DNA of 64,000 bases, taken from Streptomyces sp. BK340. GTDB taxonomy: Bacteria > Actinomycetota > Actinomycetes > Streptomycetales > Streptomycetaceae. The position numbers and the translations under genes were made by a program. Shown here in pieces: positions 8,393 through 17,029 of the stretch (its first letter is position 1; each line of letters starts with the position of its first letter). The notes beneath the pieces were generated by a model. The model did not search any database, had not been told where the DNA came from, and was given only the letters and a program-made list of their open reading frames with translations. The stretch is from contig NZ_VISR01000002.1 in assembly GCF_007827595.1 (NCBI RefSeq), forward strand, positions 310,001 through 374,000, read 5' to 3'.

Positions 8393-9163
8393 ATGGGCAA
8401 GCTGGACGGGCGGGTCGTCATCATCACCGGGGCGGCGCGCGGACAGGGCGAACAGGAGGCGCGGCTCTTCCGGGCGGAGGGTGCGCGGGTGGTCGTCGCG
8501 GATGTGCTGGACGACCAGGGGGAGGCCCTGGCCAAGGAGATAGGGGCCCTCTACGTCCATCTCGACGTGGGCGCGGAGGAGGGCTGGCGGGAGGCCGTCG
8601 CCGCCGTCAAGCAGGCGTACGGGCGCATCGACGGGCTGGTCAACAACGCGGGCATCCTGCGCTTCAACGCGCTGGTGGACACCCCGCTGGACGAGTTCAT
8701 GCAGGTCGTGCAGGTCAACCAGGTCGGCTGCTTCCTGGGCATGAAGGCCGTCGCGCCCGAGATGACGGACGGCGGGACCATCGTCAACACCGCCTCGTAC
8801 ACCGCGCTCACCGGGATGGCGGCCGTGGGGACGTACGCGGCCACCAAGCATGCCGTGCTCGGGCTGACCCGGGTGGCCGCGCTGGAGCTGGCGGGCCGGC
8901 GCATCCGGGTCAACGCCGTCTGCCCGGGTGCCATCGACACCGCGATGTCGAACCCGGCCCGGCTGGACCCGGACGCGGACCCGGCGGAGATGAGCCGGGC
9001 CCTGGACGAGCTGTACCGCAAGCTCGTGCCGCTCGGGCGGGTCGGGCAGCCGGAGGAGGTGGCCCGGCTGGCCCTCTTCCTCACCTCGGACGACTCGTCC
9101 TACATCACCGGGCAGCCGTTCGTGATCGACGGGGGCTGGCTGGCCGGGGTCCATGTCATCTGA
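8393..9163 (+). CDS. Short-chain dehydrogenase/reductase
   Basis: This classical SDR of 256 residues has the nucleotide motif TGAARGQG (12-19), NNAG (84-87) and a catalytic Ser135, Tyr148, Lys152 set (YAATK). It most likely oxidises a hydroxyl or reduces a ketone with NAD(P)(H). Start ATG 8393 is preceded by GAGGAGCGG. It is the third gene of the hydrolase-LLM-SDR operon. Its stop codon lies inside one of the regulon operators (9160-9174), so repressor bound for the next transcription unit would sit on the end of this gene. Confidence 0.9.
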   Translation: MGKLDGRVVIITGAARGQGEQEARLFRAEGARVVVADVLDDQGEALAKEIGALYVHLDVGAEEGWREAVAAVKQAYGRIDGLVNNAGILRFNALVDTPLDEFMQVVQVNQVGCFLGMKAVAPEMTDGGTIVNTASYTALTGMAAVGTYAATKHAVLGLTRVAALELAGRRIRVNAVCPGAIDTAMSNPARLDPDADPAEMSRALDELYRKLVPLGRVGQPEEVARLALFLTSDDSSYITGQPFVIDGGWLAGVHVI

Positions 9164-9201
9164 CAGTCCGTCACCTATTGACGAATCTGACGCTACGTCA
9201 G
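9160..9201. promoter_or_regulatory. Paired operator copies upstream of the second LLM operon
   Basis: CTGACAGTCCGTCAC (9160-9174) and the perfect dyad CTGACGCTACGTCAG (9187-9201) are offset by 27 bp, exactly the spacing of the pair at 942/969. A TTGACG sequence at 9178-9183 lies between them and could be a -35 element. The first copy overlaps the stop codon of the SDR gene. Confidence 0.7.
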
Positions 9202-9249
9202 AAAGTTCGTAGCACTCGTGAGGACCTGAACCGGGGAAGGTGAACCGCC

Positions 9250-10368
9250 GTGGAATTCGGGCTCTTTGTACAGGGATACGTCGGCAAGCGCGCCGAGACC
9301 GACCCGCTGGCCGAGCACAAGGCACTGATGGAGGAGACCGAGTACGTCATCCAGGCGGACAAGTCCGGCTTCAAGTACGCCTGGGCCTCGGAGCACCACT
9401 TCCTGGAGGAGTACTCGCATCTCTCCGCCAACGACGTCTTCCTCGGCTACCTCGCCCACGCGACCGAGCGCATCCACCTGGGCTCCGGGATCTTCAACCC
9501 GCTCGCCCAGGTCAACCATCCGGTGAAGGTGGCCGAGAAGGTCGCCATGCTGGACCACCTCAGCGAGGGCCGCTTCGAGTTCGGCAGCGGGCGGGGCGCC
9601 GGCAGCCACGAGATCCTCGGCTTCCTGCCCGGCATCACCGACATGAACTACACGAAGGAGATCTGGGAGGAGACCATCGCCGAGTTCCCGAAGATGTGGC
9701 TCCAGGACGAGTACGCGGGCTTCCAGGGCAAGCACTGGCAGCTGCCCCCGCGGAAGGTGCTCCCCAAGCCGTACGGGAAGTCGCATCCGGCGATGTGGTA
9801 CGCGGCCGGGTCGCCGCCCTCGTACGCCATGGCCGCGAAGAAGGGGCTCGGCGTGCTGGGCTTCAGCATCCAGAAGGTCTCCGACATGGAGTGGGTGCTG
9901 GAGCAGTACAAGACGGCGGTCGTGAACGCGGAGCCCGTCGGGGACTTCGTCAACGACAACGTGATGGTGACGACCACGGCGATCTGTGCGCCCACGCACG
10001 CCGAGGCGATCGACATCGCGGTGAACGGCGGGCTGCACTATCTGCCCTCGCTGGTCTTCCGCTACCACGACACGTTCCCGCGGCCCGAGGGCTTCCCGGT
10101 GTGGCCGGAGACGCTGCCCCAGTACACGCCGGAGTTCGTGGAACTGCTCATCGAGGAGGAGCTGCTGATCTGCGGGGACCCGGACGAGGTGCTGCGGCAG
10201 TGCAAGCGGTGGGAGCAGGCGGGGGCGGACCAGCTGAGCTTCGGGTTGCCGGTGGGGGTGCCGAAGGAGGAGACGCTGCAGACGATCCGGCTGATCGGCG
10301 AGCACGTGATTCCGAAGATCGACACGGATCCGGTGCACCGGACGTCGCGGTTCCGTCAGGCCGTGTGA
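9250..10368 (+). CDS. LLM-class flavin-dependent oxidoreductase
   Basis: The 372-residue luciferase-like protein has the WASEHHFLEEYSH segment and the GRFEFGSGRGAG substrate/cofactor loop of bacterial luciferase-like monooxygenases. GTG 9250 follows GGGGAAGG at good spacing. It heads a unit with a deacylase-like hydrolase 13 bp downstream and then an aldehyde dehydrogenase, so an oxidised or cleaved product may pass through this series. It differs clearly from the LLM enzyme at 7460 and is nearer to the FMN-type luciferase group. The cofactor (FMN or F420) is not settled by sequence alone. Confidence 0.85.
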   Translation: MEFGLFVQGYVGKRAETDPLAEHKALMEETEYVIQADKSGFKYAWASEHHFLEEYSHLSANDVFLGYLAHATERIHLGSGIFNPLAQVNHPVKVAEKVAMLDHLSEGRFEFGSGRGAGSHEILGFLPGITDMNYTKEIWEETIAEFPKMWLQDEYAGFQGKHWQLPPRKVLPKPYGKSHPAMWYAAGSPPSYAMAAKKGLGVLGFSIQKVSDMEWVLEQYKTAVVNAEPVGDFVNDNVMVTTTAICAPTHAEAIDIAVNGGLHYLPSLVFRYHDTFPRPEGFPVWPETLPQYTPEFVELLIEEELLICGDPDEVLRQCKRWEQAGADQLSFGLPVGVPKEETLQTIRLIGEHVIPKIDTDPVHRTSRFRQAV

Positions 10369-10381
10369 GGGGGCTCCTGGC

Positions 10382-12112
10382 ATGCTGGACCACCTCATCA
10401 GGGCGGTGACCGTCGTCGACGGCACGGGTGCCCCCGCATACACCGCCGACGTCGGCATACGCGGCGGCCGGATCGCCGCCGTCGGCCGGATCGCCGAAGG
10501 CGCGCGCACCACCGAGGACGCGCACGGTCTCGTCCTCGCCCCCGGGTTCGTGGATCCCCACACCCACTACGACGCCCAGCTCTTCTGGGACCCGTACGCC
10601 ACGCCCTCGCTCAACCACGGAGTGACGACCGTGGCCGCGGGGAACTGCGGGTTCACGCTCGCGCCGCTGCATCCCGATCGCCCCGAGGACGCCGACTACA
10701 CCCGGCGGATGATGTCCAAGGTGGAGGGGATGTCCCTGGTGGCGCTGGAGGAGGGCGCGCCGTGGAGCTGGAGCGGCTTCGGGGAGTATCTGGACGCCCT
10801 GGAGGGGCGGATCGCGGTCAACGCCGGGTTCATGGTGGGGCATTGCGCGCTCCGGCGGTATGTGATGGGGCCGGAGGCGGTCGGCGGGCAGCCGAGCGCG
10901 GAGCAGCTGGAGCAGATGCTGCGGCTGTTCCACGAGGCCATGGACGCGGGAGCCTGGGGGCTGTCCACCAGCCAGTCCAGTACGCACTCCGACGGTGACG
11001 GGCAGCCCGTGGCCTCCCGGCACGCGCGGCCGGCGGAGCTGCTGGCGCTGGCCCGGGCCGTCGGGGAGCACGAGGGCACCCAGATCGAGGCGATCGTCGC
11101 CGGCTGTCTGGACCAGTTCAGCGATGCCGAGATCGATCTGTTCGTCGAGATGAGCGCGGTGGCCGGACGGCCACTGAACTGGAACGTCCTGACCATCGAC
11201 GCGGCCGTCCCGGAGCGGGTGCCCCGGCAGCTCAGTGCCAGTGAGCGGGCACGGAAGGCCGGTGGGCGGGTCGTCGCGCTCACCATGCCGATCCTGACCC
11301 CGATGAACATGTCCCTGGGCACCTTCTGCGCCCTGAACCTCATCCCGGGTTGGGGGCCGATCCTGGGCCTGCCGGTGCCGGAGAGGATCGCCAGGCTGCG
11401 GGACCCCGAGGTGAGGAAGGAGATGCTGCGGCGGGCCGAGTCGAAGGAGGCGGGTGTCTTCCGGCGGCTGGCGAACTTCGGGCGGTACGTCATCGGGGAC
11501 ACCTACAGCGAGGCCAACCGCGGGCTGACGGGGCGGGTGGTGCGGGACATCGCCGCCGAGCGCGGGCAGGACCCCTTCACCTGCCTGGTGGAGATCTGCG
11601 CCGCCGACGAACTCCGTACGGTCCTGTGGCCGATGCCCACCGACAACGACCCCGCCTCCTGGGCCCTGCGTGCGGAGACCTGGCAGCACGAGGACGTGCT
11701 GCTCGGCGGCTCGGACGCGGGCGCGCATCTGGACCGGATGTGCGGGGCGCCGTACACCACCCGGTTCCTCGGGGACTGTCTGCGCGGCCGGAAGCTGGTC
11801 GGTCTGGAGCAGGCGGTGAAGATGCTCACCGACGACCCGGCGCGGCTGTTCGGGCTGCGGGAGCGGGGCCGGGTCCGGGAGGGCTGGCATGCGGACCTGG
11901 TGCTGTTCGACCCGGAGCGGATCGACGCCGGGCAGGCCACCCTGGTGCACGACCTGCCGGGTGACAGCCCGCGGCTGGACGCCCGCGCGCTCGGGATACG
12001 GGCCGTGTGGGTCAACGGGGTCGAGGCGATCCGGGACGACGTGGTGAGCGGCGCCGTGCCGGGCCGGGTGCTGCGGTCCGGGCGGGACACCGGGACGGTG
12101 AGCACCAGGTGA
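10382..12112 (+). CDS. N-acyl-D-amino-acid deacylase-like amidohydrolase
   Basis: The 576-residue amidohydrolase is of the D-aminoacylase/dihydroorotase type. HTHYDAQ, with His60 and His62, supplies the first metal ligands, GHCALR a further His, and GSDAGAHLDRM the catalytic Asp region near the C-terminus. The family hydrolyses amide bonds of N-acyl-D-amino acids or related cyclic amides. It starts 13 bp after the LLM gene and overlaps the aldehyde dehydrogenase start by 4 bp. Its place among acyl-CoA and dehydrogenase genes suggests a substrate other than a simple D-amino-acid derivative; this is inference. Confidence 0.85.
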   Translation: MLDHLIRAVTVVDGTGAPAYTADVGIRGGRIAAVGRIAEGARTTEDAHGLVLAPGFVDPHTHYDAQLFWDPYATPSLNHGVTTVAAGNCGFTLAPLHPDRPEDADYTRRMMSKVEGMSLVALEEGAPWSWSGFGEYLDALEGRIAVNAGFMVGHCALRRYVMGPEAVGGQPSAEQLEQMLRLFHEAMDAGAWGLSTSQSSTHSDGDGQPVASRHARPAELLALARAVGEHEGTQIEAIVAGCLDQFSDAEIDLFVEMSAVAGRPLNWNVLTIDAAVPERVPRQLSASERARKAGGRVVALTMPILTPMNMSLGTFCALNLIPGWGPILGLPVPERIARLRDPEVRKEMLRRAESKEAGVFRRLANFGRYVIGDTYSEANRGLTGRVVRDIAAERGQDPFTCLVEICAADELRTVLWPMPTDNDPASWALRAETWQHEDVLLGGSDAGAHLDRMCGAPYTTRFLGDCLRGRKLVGLEQAVKMLTDDPARLFGLRERGRVREGWHADLVLFDPERIDAGQATLVHDLPGDSPRLDARALGIRAVWVNGVEAIRDDVVSGAVPGRVLRSGRDTGTVSTR

Positions 12113-13560
12113 GCGAGGGGCAGCGGCTGTTCGTCGGCGGGCAGTGGGTGGAGCCGGACGCCGGCTACTACCCGGTGGTCGACCCGGCCACCGAGGAGAC
12201 GGTGGGGCAGGCACCGGAGGCCTCGGTGGAGCAGGTGCGGGAAGCCTGCGCCGCGGCCCGGGAGGCCTTCGGGGCCTGGTCGCGGACCGGCCCGGGGGAG
12301 CGGGCCGCGGTGCTCGGACGGGCCGCGGAGATCATCCGCGGCCGGCTCGGCCCGTACGCCGAGCTGGCGCGGGCCGAGACCGGGGCGACGACCGGGACGG
12401 CCCGGGCGATGCAGGTCGGGGTGGCAGCCGCCCGTTTCCGCCGGTACGCCACCGTGGAGCCGGCCGAGTGGGCGATCGCCCCGCAGATCAACGAGGCCGG
12501 GCCCATGGGCAGGGCGGGGGTGATGGGGGCGCTGGCGGTGCGCCAGCCCGTCGGCGTGGTCACCTGCATCACCTCGTACAACAACCCGTGGGCCAACCCG
12601 GCCGGCAAGGTCGCCCCGGCCCTGGCCATGGGCAACACGGTGGTCGTGAAGCCGGCCCCGCAGGACCCGCTGTCCGTCTACCGGATGGCCGAGGCGCTCG
12701 AGGAGGCGGGCGCACCGGCGGGTGTGGTGAACGTGGTCTCCGGGCGGGCCACGGACGTCGGTGCGGCCGCGGTCGCGTCGCCCGACGTCGACATGGTGAG
12801 CTTCACCGGCTCCACGGCCGTCGGCCGGCGCATCGCCGAGGTGTGCGGGCGGGACATGAGACGCCAGCTGATGGAGCTGGGCGGGAAGGGGGCGGCCCTC
12901 GTCTTCGACGACGCCGACCTCACGTCGGCGGTGGCCGGGATCGGGACGACGTTCTCCTTCTACAGCGGGCAGATCTGTACGGCGCCGACCCGGGTGCTGG
13001 CCCAGCGAGGGGTGTACGAGCGTCTGGTGGAGCAACTCGCCGCCTATGCCCGCCGGTTGAAGATCGGTGATCCGAGGGAGGCCGGCACGGTCGTGGGGCC
13101 GCTGATCTCCGCCGAGCACCGGGCGCGGGTGGAGTCGTACGTGGAGCTGGGCCGCAAGGAGGGTGCGACGGTGGTCGTCGGCGGCGAACGCCCCGCGCCG
13201 GAGCGGGGTTTCTATGTCGCCCCCGCTCTGCTGGCCGACTGCGCGAACGACATGCGGGTGGCGCGGGAGGAGATCTTCGGGCCCGTGGTGGCGGTCGTCC
13301 CGTTCGACGACGAGGACGAGGGCGTGGCCCTCGCCAACGACTCCGACTACGGCCTCGTCGACTACGTCTGGTCGGGCGACGTGGCCCGCGCCTTCCGCGT
13401 GGCCCGGCAGCTGCGGGCCGGCGGCGTCGGCATCAACACGGTCGGCCGCAACATGGAGGCGCCCTTCGGCGGCTTCAAGAAGAGCGGGGTCGGCCGGGAC
13501 GTGGGCTCCTACGCCCTGCACGCCTACAGCGAGGTGCAGGCGATCGTGTGGCCGGGGTGA
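12109..13560 (+). CDS. NAD(P)-dependent aldehyde dehydrogenase
   Basis: The 483-residue enzyme of the classical ALDH superfamily converts an aldehyde to a carboxylate. The catalytic Asn lies in YNNPWAN (158-159), the general base is Glu256 in MELGGKG, and the nucleophile is Cys290 in SGQICTAP. It starts with GTG in a 4-bp GTGA overlap with the deacylase stop and is the last gene of the operon. The product could feed the acyl-CoA ligase at 1004, which would link the two halves of the regulon; that link is inferred. Confidence 0.9.
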   Translation: MSEGQRLFVGGQWVEPDAGYYPVVDPATEETVGQAPEASVEQVREACAAAREAFGAWSRTGPGERAAVLGRAAEIIRGRLGPYAELARAETGATTGTARAMQVGVAAARFRRYATVEPAEWAIAPQINEAGPMGRAGVMGALAVRQPVGVVTCITSYNNPWANPAGKVAPALAMGNTVVVKPAPQDPLSVYRMAEALEEAGAPAGVVNVVSGRATDVGAAAVASPDVDMVSFTGSTAVGRRIAEVCGRDMRRQLMELGGKGAALVFDDADLTSAVAGIGTTFSFYSGQICTAPTRVLAQRGVYERLVEQLAAYARRLKIGDPREAGTVVGPLISAEHRARVESYVELGRKEGATVVVGGERPAPERGFYVAPALLADCANDMRVAREEIFGPVVAVVPFDDEDEGVALANDSDYGLVDYVWSGDVARAFRVARQLRAGGVGINTVGRNMEAPFGGFKKSGVGRDVGSYALHAYSEVQAIVWPG

Positions 13561-13566
13561 GCGGGC

Positions 13567-13965
13567 TCAGTCCGTGAGATCCACCCGCACCGTCAGCAGG
13601 TCGGTGCCGAACGCCCGTACGGCCGCGCTGTTGAAGCGGGGCAGGGCGCGCAGCCGGGCCACGGCGTCGTCCTCCGGCAGGAGGTGGGCGGTGCCGTGGT
13701 GCCAGCGGCCGCCGATGCGGACGCGGACCTTCGGGTCGGCCTGGATGTTGCGCACGTACTGCGACTTGAACCCGAACTCCGAGACGATCCAGAAGGAGTC
13801 GCCGACCCGGCGTCCGCCCACCGGCGTGGGCCGGGGCAGGCCGGAGACACGGCCGGTGGTCTCCAGAATCGTCTGGGCCGGGATGCGCCGGTTGAGCGGG
13901 TTGGCCACGTGACGCTGGAAGCGGGTGACGATCCGGTGCTTGAGACCGGCGGCCTTGCGTGACAT
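13567..13965 (-). CDS. Nitroreductase/deazaflavin-dependent (DDN-like) oxidoreductase
   Basis: The 132-residue split beta-barrel protein is of the mycobacterial Ddn/Rv3547 type, which binds F420H2 and reduces quinones or nitro compounds. The TTGRVSGLPRPTPVGG segment and SEFGFKSQYVRNIQADPKV match the usual F420-binding region. ATG 13965 follows AGGAGAG. It converges on the aldehyde dehydrogenase with a 6-bp gap. With two LLM enzymes upstream and fbiC downstream it adds to a local concentration of F420-linked genes. Confidence 0.85.
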   Translation of the reverse strand: MSRKAAGLKHRIVTRFQRHVANPLNRRIPAQTILETTGRVSGLPRPTPVGGRRVGDSFWIVSEFGFKSQYVRNIQADPKVRVRIGGRWHHGTAHLLPEDDAVARLRALPRFNSAAVRAFGTDLLTVRVDLTD

Positions 13966-14133
13966 CTCTCGGGCTCTCCTGCTCTTCTGCTCTCCTCCCG
14001 GAACGGTATCCGGATGCATGCCTCGCGCGGTGCCGCGGCAGCTCTGTGGAGGGCGTGTGATTCGTGGACAGGCCTGCGAATGGCGCGTGTTAGCCTCCCT
14101 CGCGATCGTGATCGATTGCAACGGGGGGCAGTG

Positions 14134-14508
14134 ATGGGCACGTCTTCGGACGGCTACCAGGTCAAGTCCGGCATGAGCGACCAGGCCGGCGAACTGGACG
14201 GCGCGGGCACCGACACCGGGAAGATCGCCACGGCGATCGACCCCATGGCCTGCTACGCGCAGGACGCGCTCGGGGGTTCCGACTCCGGGCCGGCGTTCGA
14301 CGCGTACGCCGCGGCCTGGGAGGCGGAGGCCAAGACGCTCACGGACGCACTGCACGAACTCGCGGACAAGATCCGTGCGTCCAAGGGCGCCTACGGCGGC
14401 AGCGACCACCTCGTCTCGACGCAGGCCGCCCACGTCCGTGCCGGTGACGGCACCGTCGGCACGGTGCCCGCGCACGCCGAGCGTCCCTCGGCTCTCTCGA
14501 GTTACTGA
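14134..14508 (+). CDS. WXG/ESX-superfamily-like small protein, putative type VII substrate or partner
   Basis: The 124-residue protein has no signal peptide. A predicted helix carries AAAWEAEAKTLTDALHELADKI (described here from residue 59; Trp62) and is followed by YGGSD, Tyr87 and Asp91, which fits the YxxxD/E export signal of ESX substrates. ATG 14134 is used; GTG 14131 is an alternative, and GGGGGG lies 5-10 bp before. It is 10 bp upstream of the cysteine-peptidase gene. I infer it is the small helical partner exported with that protein. It lacks a canonical central WXG, so assignment to the superfamily is provisional. Confidence 0.6.
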   Translation: MGTSSDGYQVKSGMSDQAGELDGAGTDTGKIATAIDPMACYAQDALGGSDSGPAFDAYAAAWEAEAKTLTDALHELADKIRASKGAYGGSDHLVSTQAAHVRAGDGTVGTVPAHAERPSALSSY

Positions 14509-14518
14509 GGACCGCTCG

Positions 14519-16096
14519 ATGACGGAATCCACCACCGACCGCCGCAAGCGGCTGGCCGGGCTGAGCGACGACATCGCCTCGGCCGACAGCAAGAACGACC
14601 TGATCGACGCGATCGACTCCGCGCTCGGCGTGTCCGCCCCGGTGGGCGACCCGGCCACCCTGGAGACACTGGGCAAGCGCTACCGGGGCCACGCCGACGA
14701 CGCCCTCGGCGTCTCCGAGCGGGTCGACAAGGTGGCCCGCAAGGGCCTGCCGGAGGTGTGGGTCGGTGACACCAGCGTCCTCGCCTCCGACGCGGTCTCC
14801 GCCGCCTCGCGGTCCGCCGTGCAGATGTCCGAGGCGCTCCGGGGCGGCGGCAACGCCCTGCTGAACCTGGCCGACTGGCTCAAGGTCGCCCAGAAGGACG
14901 ACGGCGACGGCCGCGCCAAGCTGCGCGAGGCGCGCGGCATGCTGGGCGGCAAGGACGGCTTCTTCGACGACTGGTACGAGGACGACGACGAGGAGTCGGC
15001 GCGGCTGAAGGCCCGCTCCGTGGCCTCCTCCGGCATCCAGCTGCTCCACCAGGCCGCCGTCACCGCCGACGACGCCGCGCGGCATGCCGCCCGCGACCTG
15101 AACAAGTGGGCCGCCGAGGCCCGCGCCGGCAAGCTGAACACCGACGAACTGTCCGCGGTCGACCGGCTGATGCTGGCCGACACCAGCAACGCGGGCGGCG
15201 ATCCCGAGCTGAACGAGATCCTCACGGCGAACGACCTGGAGCGGTCCGGGCGCGCCATGGAGAAGCTGTCCCCGGCGGACCGGTCCCGGATGGAGCTCCT
15301 CCTGGCGGACGCGAAGACGCCGCAGGAGAAGGCGTACCTGATGAAGGCCCTCGCCGCGGGCAACTCCGTCGACGAGGTCGACACGTTCGCGAAGAAGATC
15401 CACGGCAAGGACCCGGTGTGGCTGCAGCAGCACCTGGCGCCGGTGACGACGGGCTACGAACCGTCGAACAAGGACCAGGAGCGCCAGGCCTTCAAGGGCA
15501 AGCTGTGGGACCAGGACGGCGAGACCTGCGTGCCCTCCTCCACGGTCACCGCGCGTGCCATCGTGGATCCCGTGTACGCGCTGGAGCTGACCGGCGGCCC
15601 CGACGGCACGGACGACGACCCGGATCACTTCCGTGAGCGCCTGACCGACGAACAGCTGCGCCTGCACGAGGAGGGCGACGGCGACAACTCCGGCTGGTGG
15701 TGGGACGAGCACCCGTCCGGCATGGACAAGGACGGGCAGGTGGAGATCTCCAACAAGGAGCTCAGCCCGCACACCGGCGATCACTACGAGGCCCAGAACA
15801 TGGGTGGTGAGGACGACCGGCGCAACGTCCTGCCCGACATCGAGAAGTCCGTCGCCGAGGGCAAGCCCGTCCCCATCAACATCGAGCGGTACGACGAGAA
15901 CAACGACCGGCACGGCCACAGCATGATGATCATCGGCCAGGAGGGGGACAAGCTCCAGATCTACAACCCCTGGGGCGTCACCACCTGGGTCAGCGAGGAC
16001 GACTTCATCAAGGGAGACCTCAGCGCGGCCGCGGACGACCGCTACTCGCCCGCGCACAAGGGCAACGTCGACACCGTCTACATCCAGCAGGGCTGA
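14519..16096 (+). CDS. Large protein with C-terminal papain/calpain-like cysteine-peptidase domain, putative effector
   Basis: The protein has 525 residues. Residues 1-310 are Ala/Asp-rich and helical without hydrophobic segments. From about 325 a papain-fold signature appears: Gln332, Cys337 (GETCVPSS), His467 (GHSMMIIG) and Asn483 in YNPWG, the last two closely matching the His and Asn motifs of calpain-type enzymes. No Sec signal is present, so export, if any, would need another route such as type VII. It starts at ATG 14519, just after the WXG-like gene, and is followed 5 bp later by a lipoprotein resembling chagasin, an inhibitor of this peptidase class. A transglutaminase- or C39-type role is possible. 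The toxin role is inference. Confidence 0.65.
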   Translation: MTESTTDRRKRLAGLSDDIASADSKNDLIDAIDSALGVSAPVGDPATLETLGKRYRGHADDALGVSERVDKVARKGLPEVWVGDTSVLASDAVSAASRSAVQMSEALRGGGNALLNLADWLKVAQKDDGDGRAKLREARGMLGGKDGFFDDWYEDDDEESARLKARSVASSGIQLLHQAAVTADDAARHAARDLNKWAAEARAGKLNTDELSAVDRLMLADTSNAGGDPELNEILTANDLERSGRAMEKLSPADRSRMELLLADAKTPQEKAYLMKALAAGNSVDEVDTFAKKIHGKDPVWLQQHLAPVTTGYEPSNKDQERQAFKGKLWDQDGETCVPSSTVTARAIVDPVYALELTGGPDGTDDDPDHFRERLTDEQLRLHEEGDGDNSGWWWDEHPSGMDKDGQVEISNKELSPHTGDHYEAQNMGGEDDRRNVLPDIEKSVAEGKPVPINIERYDENNDRHGHSMMIIGQEGDKLQIYNPWGVTTWVSEDDFIKGDLSAAADDRYSPAHKGNVDTVYIQQG

Positions 16097-16101
16097 GCAA
16101 C

Positions 16102-16599
16102 GTGAACATGCGCACCGTAATGACCTCCCTGGCCACCGCCGCAGCCGCGGTCCTCGTGCTGTCCGGCTGCGGCGGCCAGGGGGGAGTCGACGAGTACGGC
16201 ACCAAGGAGCGCGGGGCCGTCACGGTCGGCGCGGGGGACGAGTTCACCCTGAAGGTGCCGGCGAATCCCGCGCTCGGTCAGAACTGGTATCTGGCCGAGC
16301 CCCGGCCGGACAAGGACATCCTGAAGTACCGGGGCAAGCGGGAAGAGGAGAGCGGCGGCGGCTCCACCGGTTCCGGCGACGGCACCCAGTACTTCGACTT
16401 CACGGCGCTCAAGTCCGGCAAGGCCACGGTGAAGCTCCTGCACTGCCCCATGGCCGGCTGCCACAGCGGCACCGAGTCGGCGGCTCCGTTCCCGAACGCG
16501 ACGGCCCCCGGCACGACCACGATGAGCCCGTTCCCGACGGCCACCGGCACCCCCGACGACCTGCCGGCGTTCTTCGTCTACACGATCACGGTCCGCTGA
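16102..16599 (+). CDS. Lipoprotein with chagasin-like (I42) cysteine-protease-inhibitor domain
   Basis: The 165-residue product has a lipoprotein signal peptide with lipobox LSGC (Cys23). The mature part contains NPALGQNW (55-62), matching the NPTTGY-W inhibitory loop of chagasin-family inhibitors, then a beta-strand pair FDFTALKSGKATVKLL (98-113) typical of the fold. The usual third loop RPW is not evident; HCPMAGC takes its place. Chagasins block papain-like enzymes. Position 5 bp behind a papain/calpain-like gene argues for a cognate inhibitor or immunity protein on the outer membrane face. GTG 16102 or ATG 16108 may be the start. Confidence 0.7.
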   Translation: MNMRTVMTSLATAAAAVLVLSGCGGQGGVDEYGTKERGAVTVGAGDEFTLKVPANPALGQNWYLAEPRPDKDILKYRGKREEESGGGSTGSGDGTQYFDFTALKSGKATVKLLHCPMAGCHSGTESAAPFPNATAPGTTTMSPFPTATGTPDDLPAFFVYTITVR

Positions 16600-16630
16600 C
16601 CCACCCACCCGAGAACCGGAAGCGTTCCCC

Positions 16631-17029
16631 ATGCCCTCCGCATCCCGCACCGACGACGAGGTCCTCGCCACCACCGACGTGGCCGTGCTGCTCCGCTACG
16701 GCCTCACCCAGGACGCCTTCCGGACCGCCCTGTCCGGTGACGGCGCCGTCGCGGCCGCCGTCACCCTGGACCGGCTCGGTGTGGTGCCGCGCTCGGTGGC
16801 CTACGTCGCCAAGATCGTCCGCGCCGGCGGCCTGCGCTACGCCGCGCAGCTGCCCGAGCCGCTGCCCTCGCGTGAGGCGTCCGCGCTGCTGCTCGACTGG
16901 CTGGAGACCGCGGCGCAGGCCGCGGACACGCCGGACGGCGAGGCGCGCACCGCCCGCTGGCTGGACGCGGTCGCCGAGATCGTCGGCCTGCGCCGCGCCG
17001 CCCGCGCCCGCGGCGAGCACACCTCCTAG
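16631..17029 (+). CDS. Hypothetical protein, last gene of the peptidase-inhibitor module
   Basis: The 132 residues are mostly helical, soluble and without signal peptide or motif that I recognise. It begins 31 bp after the inhibitor gene with an upstream GGAAGCG and probably belongs to the same transcript. Its stop overlaps the end of the convergent carotenoid oxygenase gene by 4 bp. A chaperone or cytosolic accessory for the module is conceivable, but nothing in the sequence shows it. Confidence 0.65.
   Translation: MPSASRTDDEVLATTDVAVLLRYGLTQDAFRTALSGDGAVAAAVTLDRLGVVPRSVAYVAKIVRAGGLRYAAQLPEPLPSREASALLLDWLETAAQAADTPDGEARTARWLDAVAEIVGLRRAARARGEHTS

Noticed and set aside
1..13560. Steroid (cholesterol-type) degradation cluster
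   Set aside because: FadD3-like ligase, lipid-transfer protein and SDR are suggestive, but no ring-cleavage, ketosteroid or KstR-type genes or motifs are present; the palindrome differs from the KstR consensus I know.
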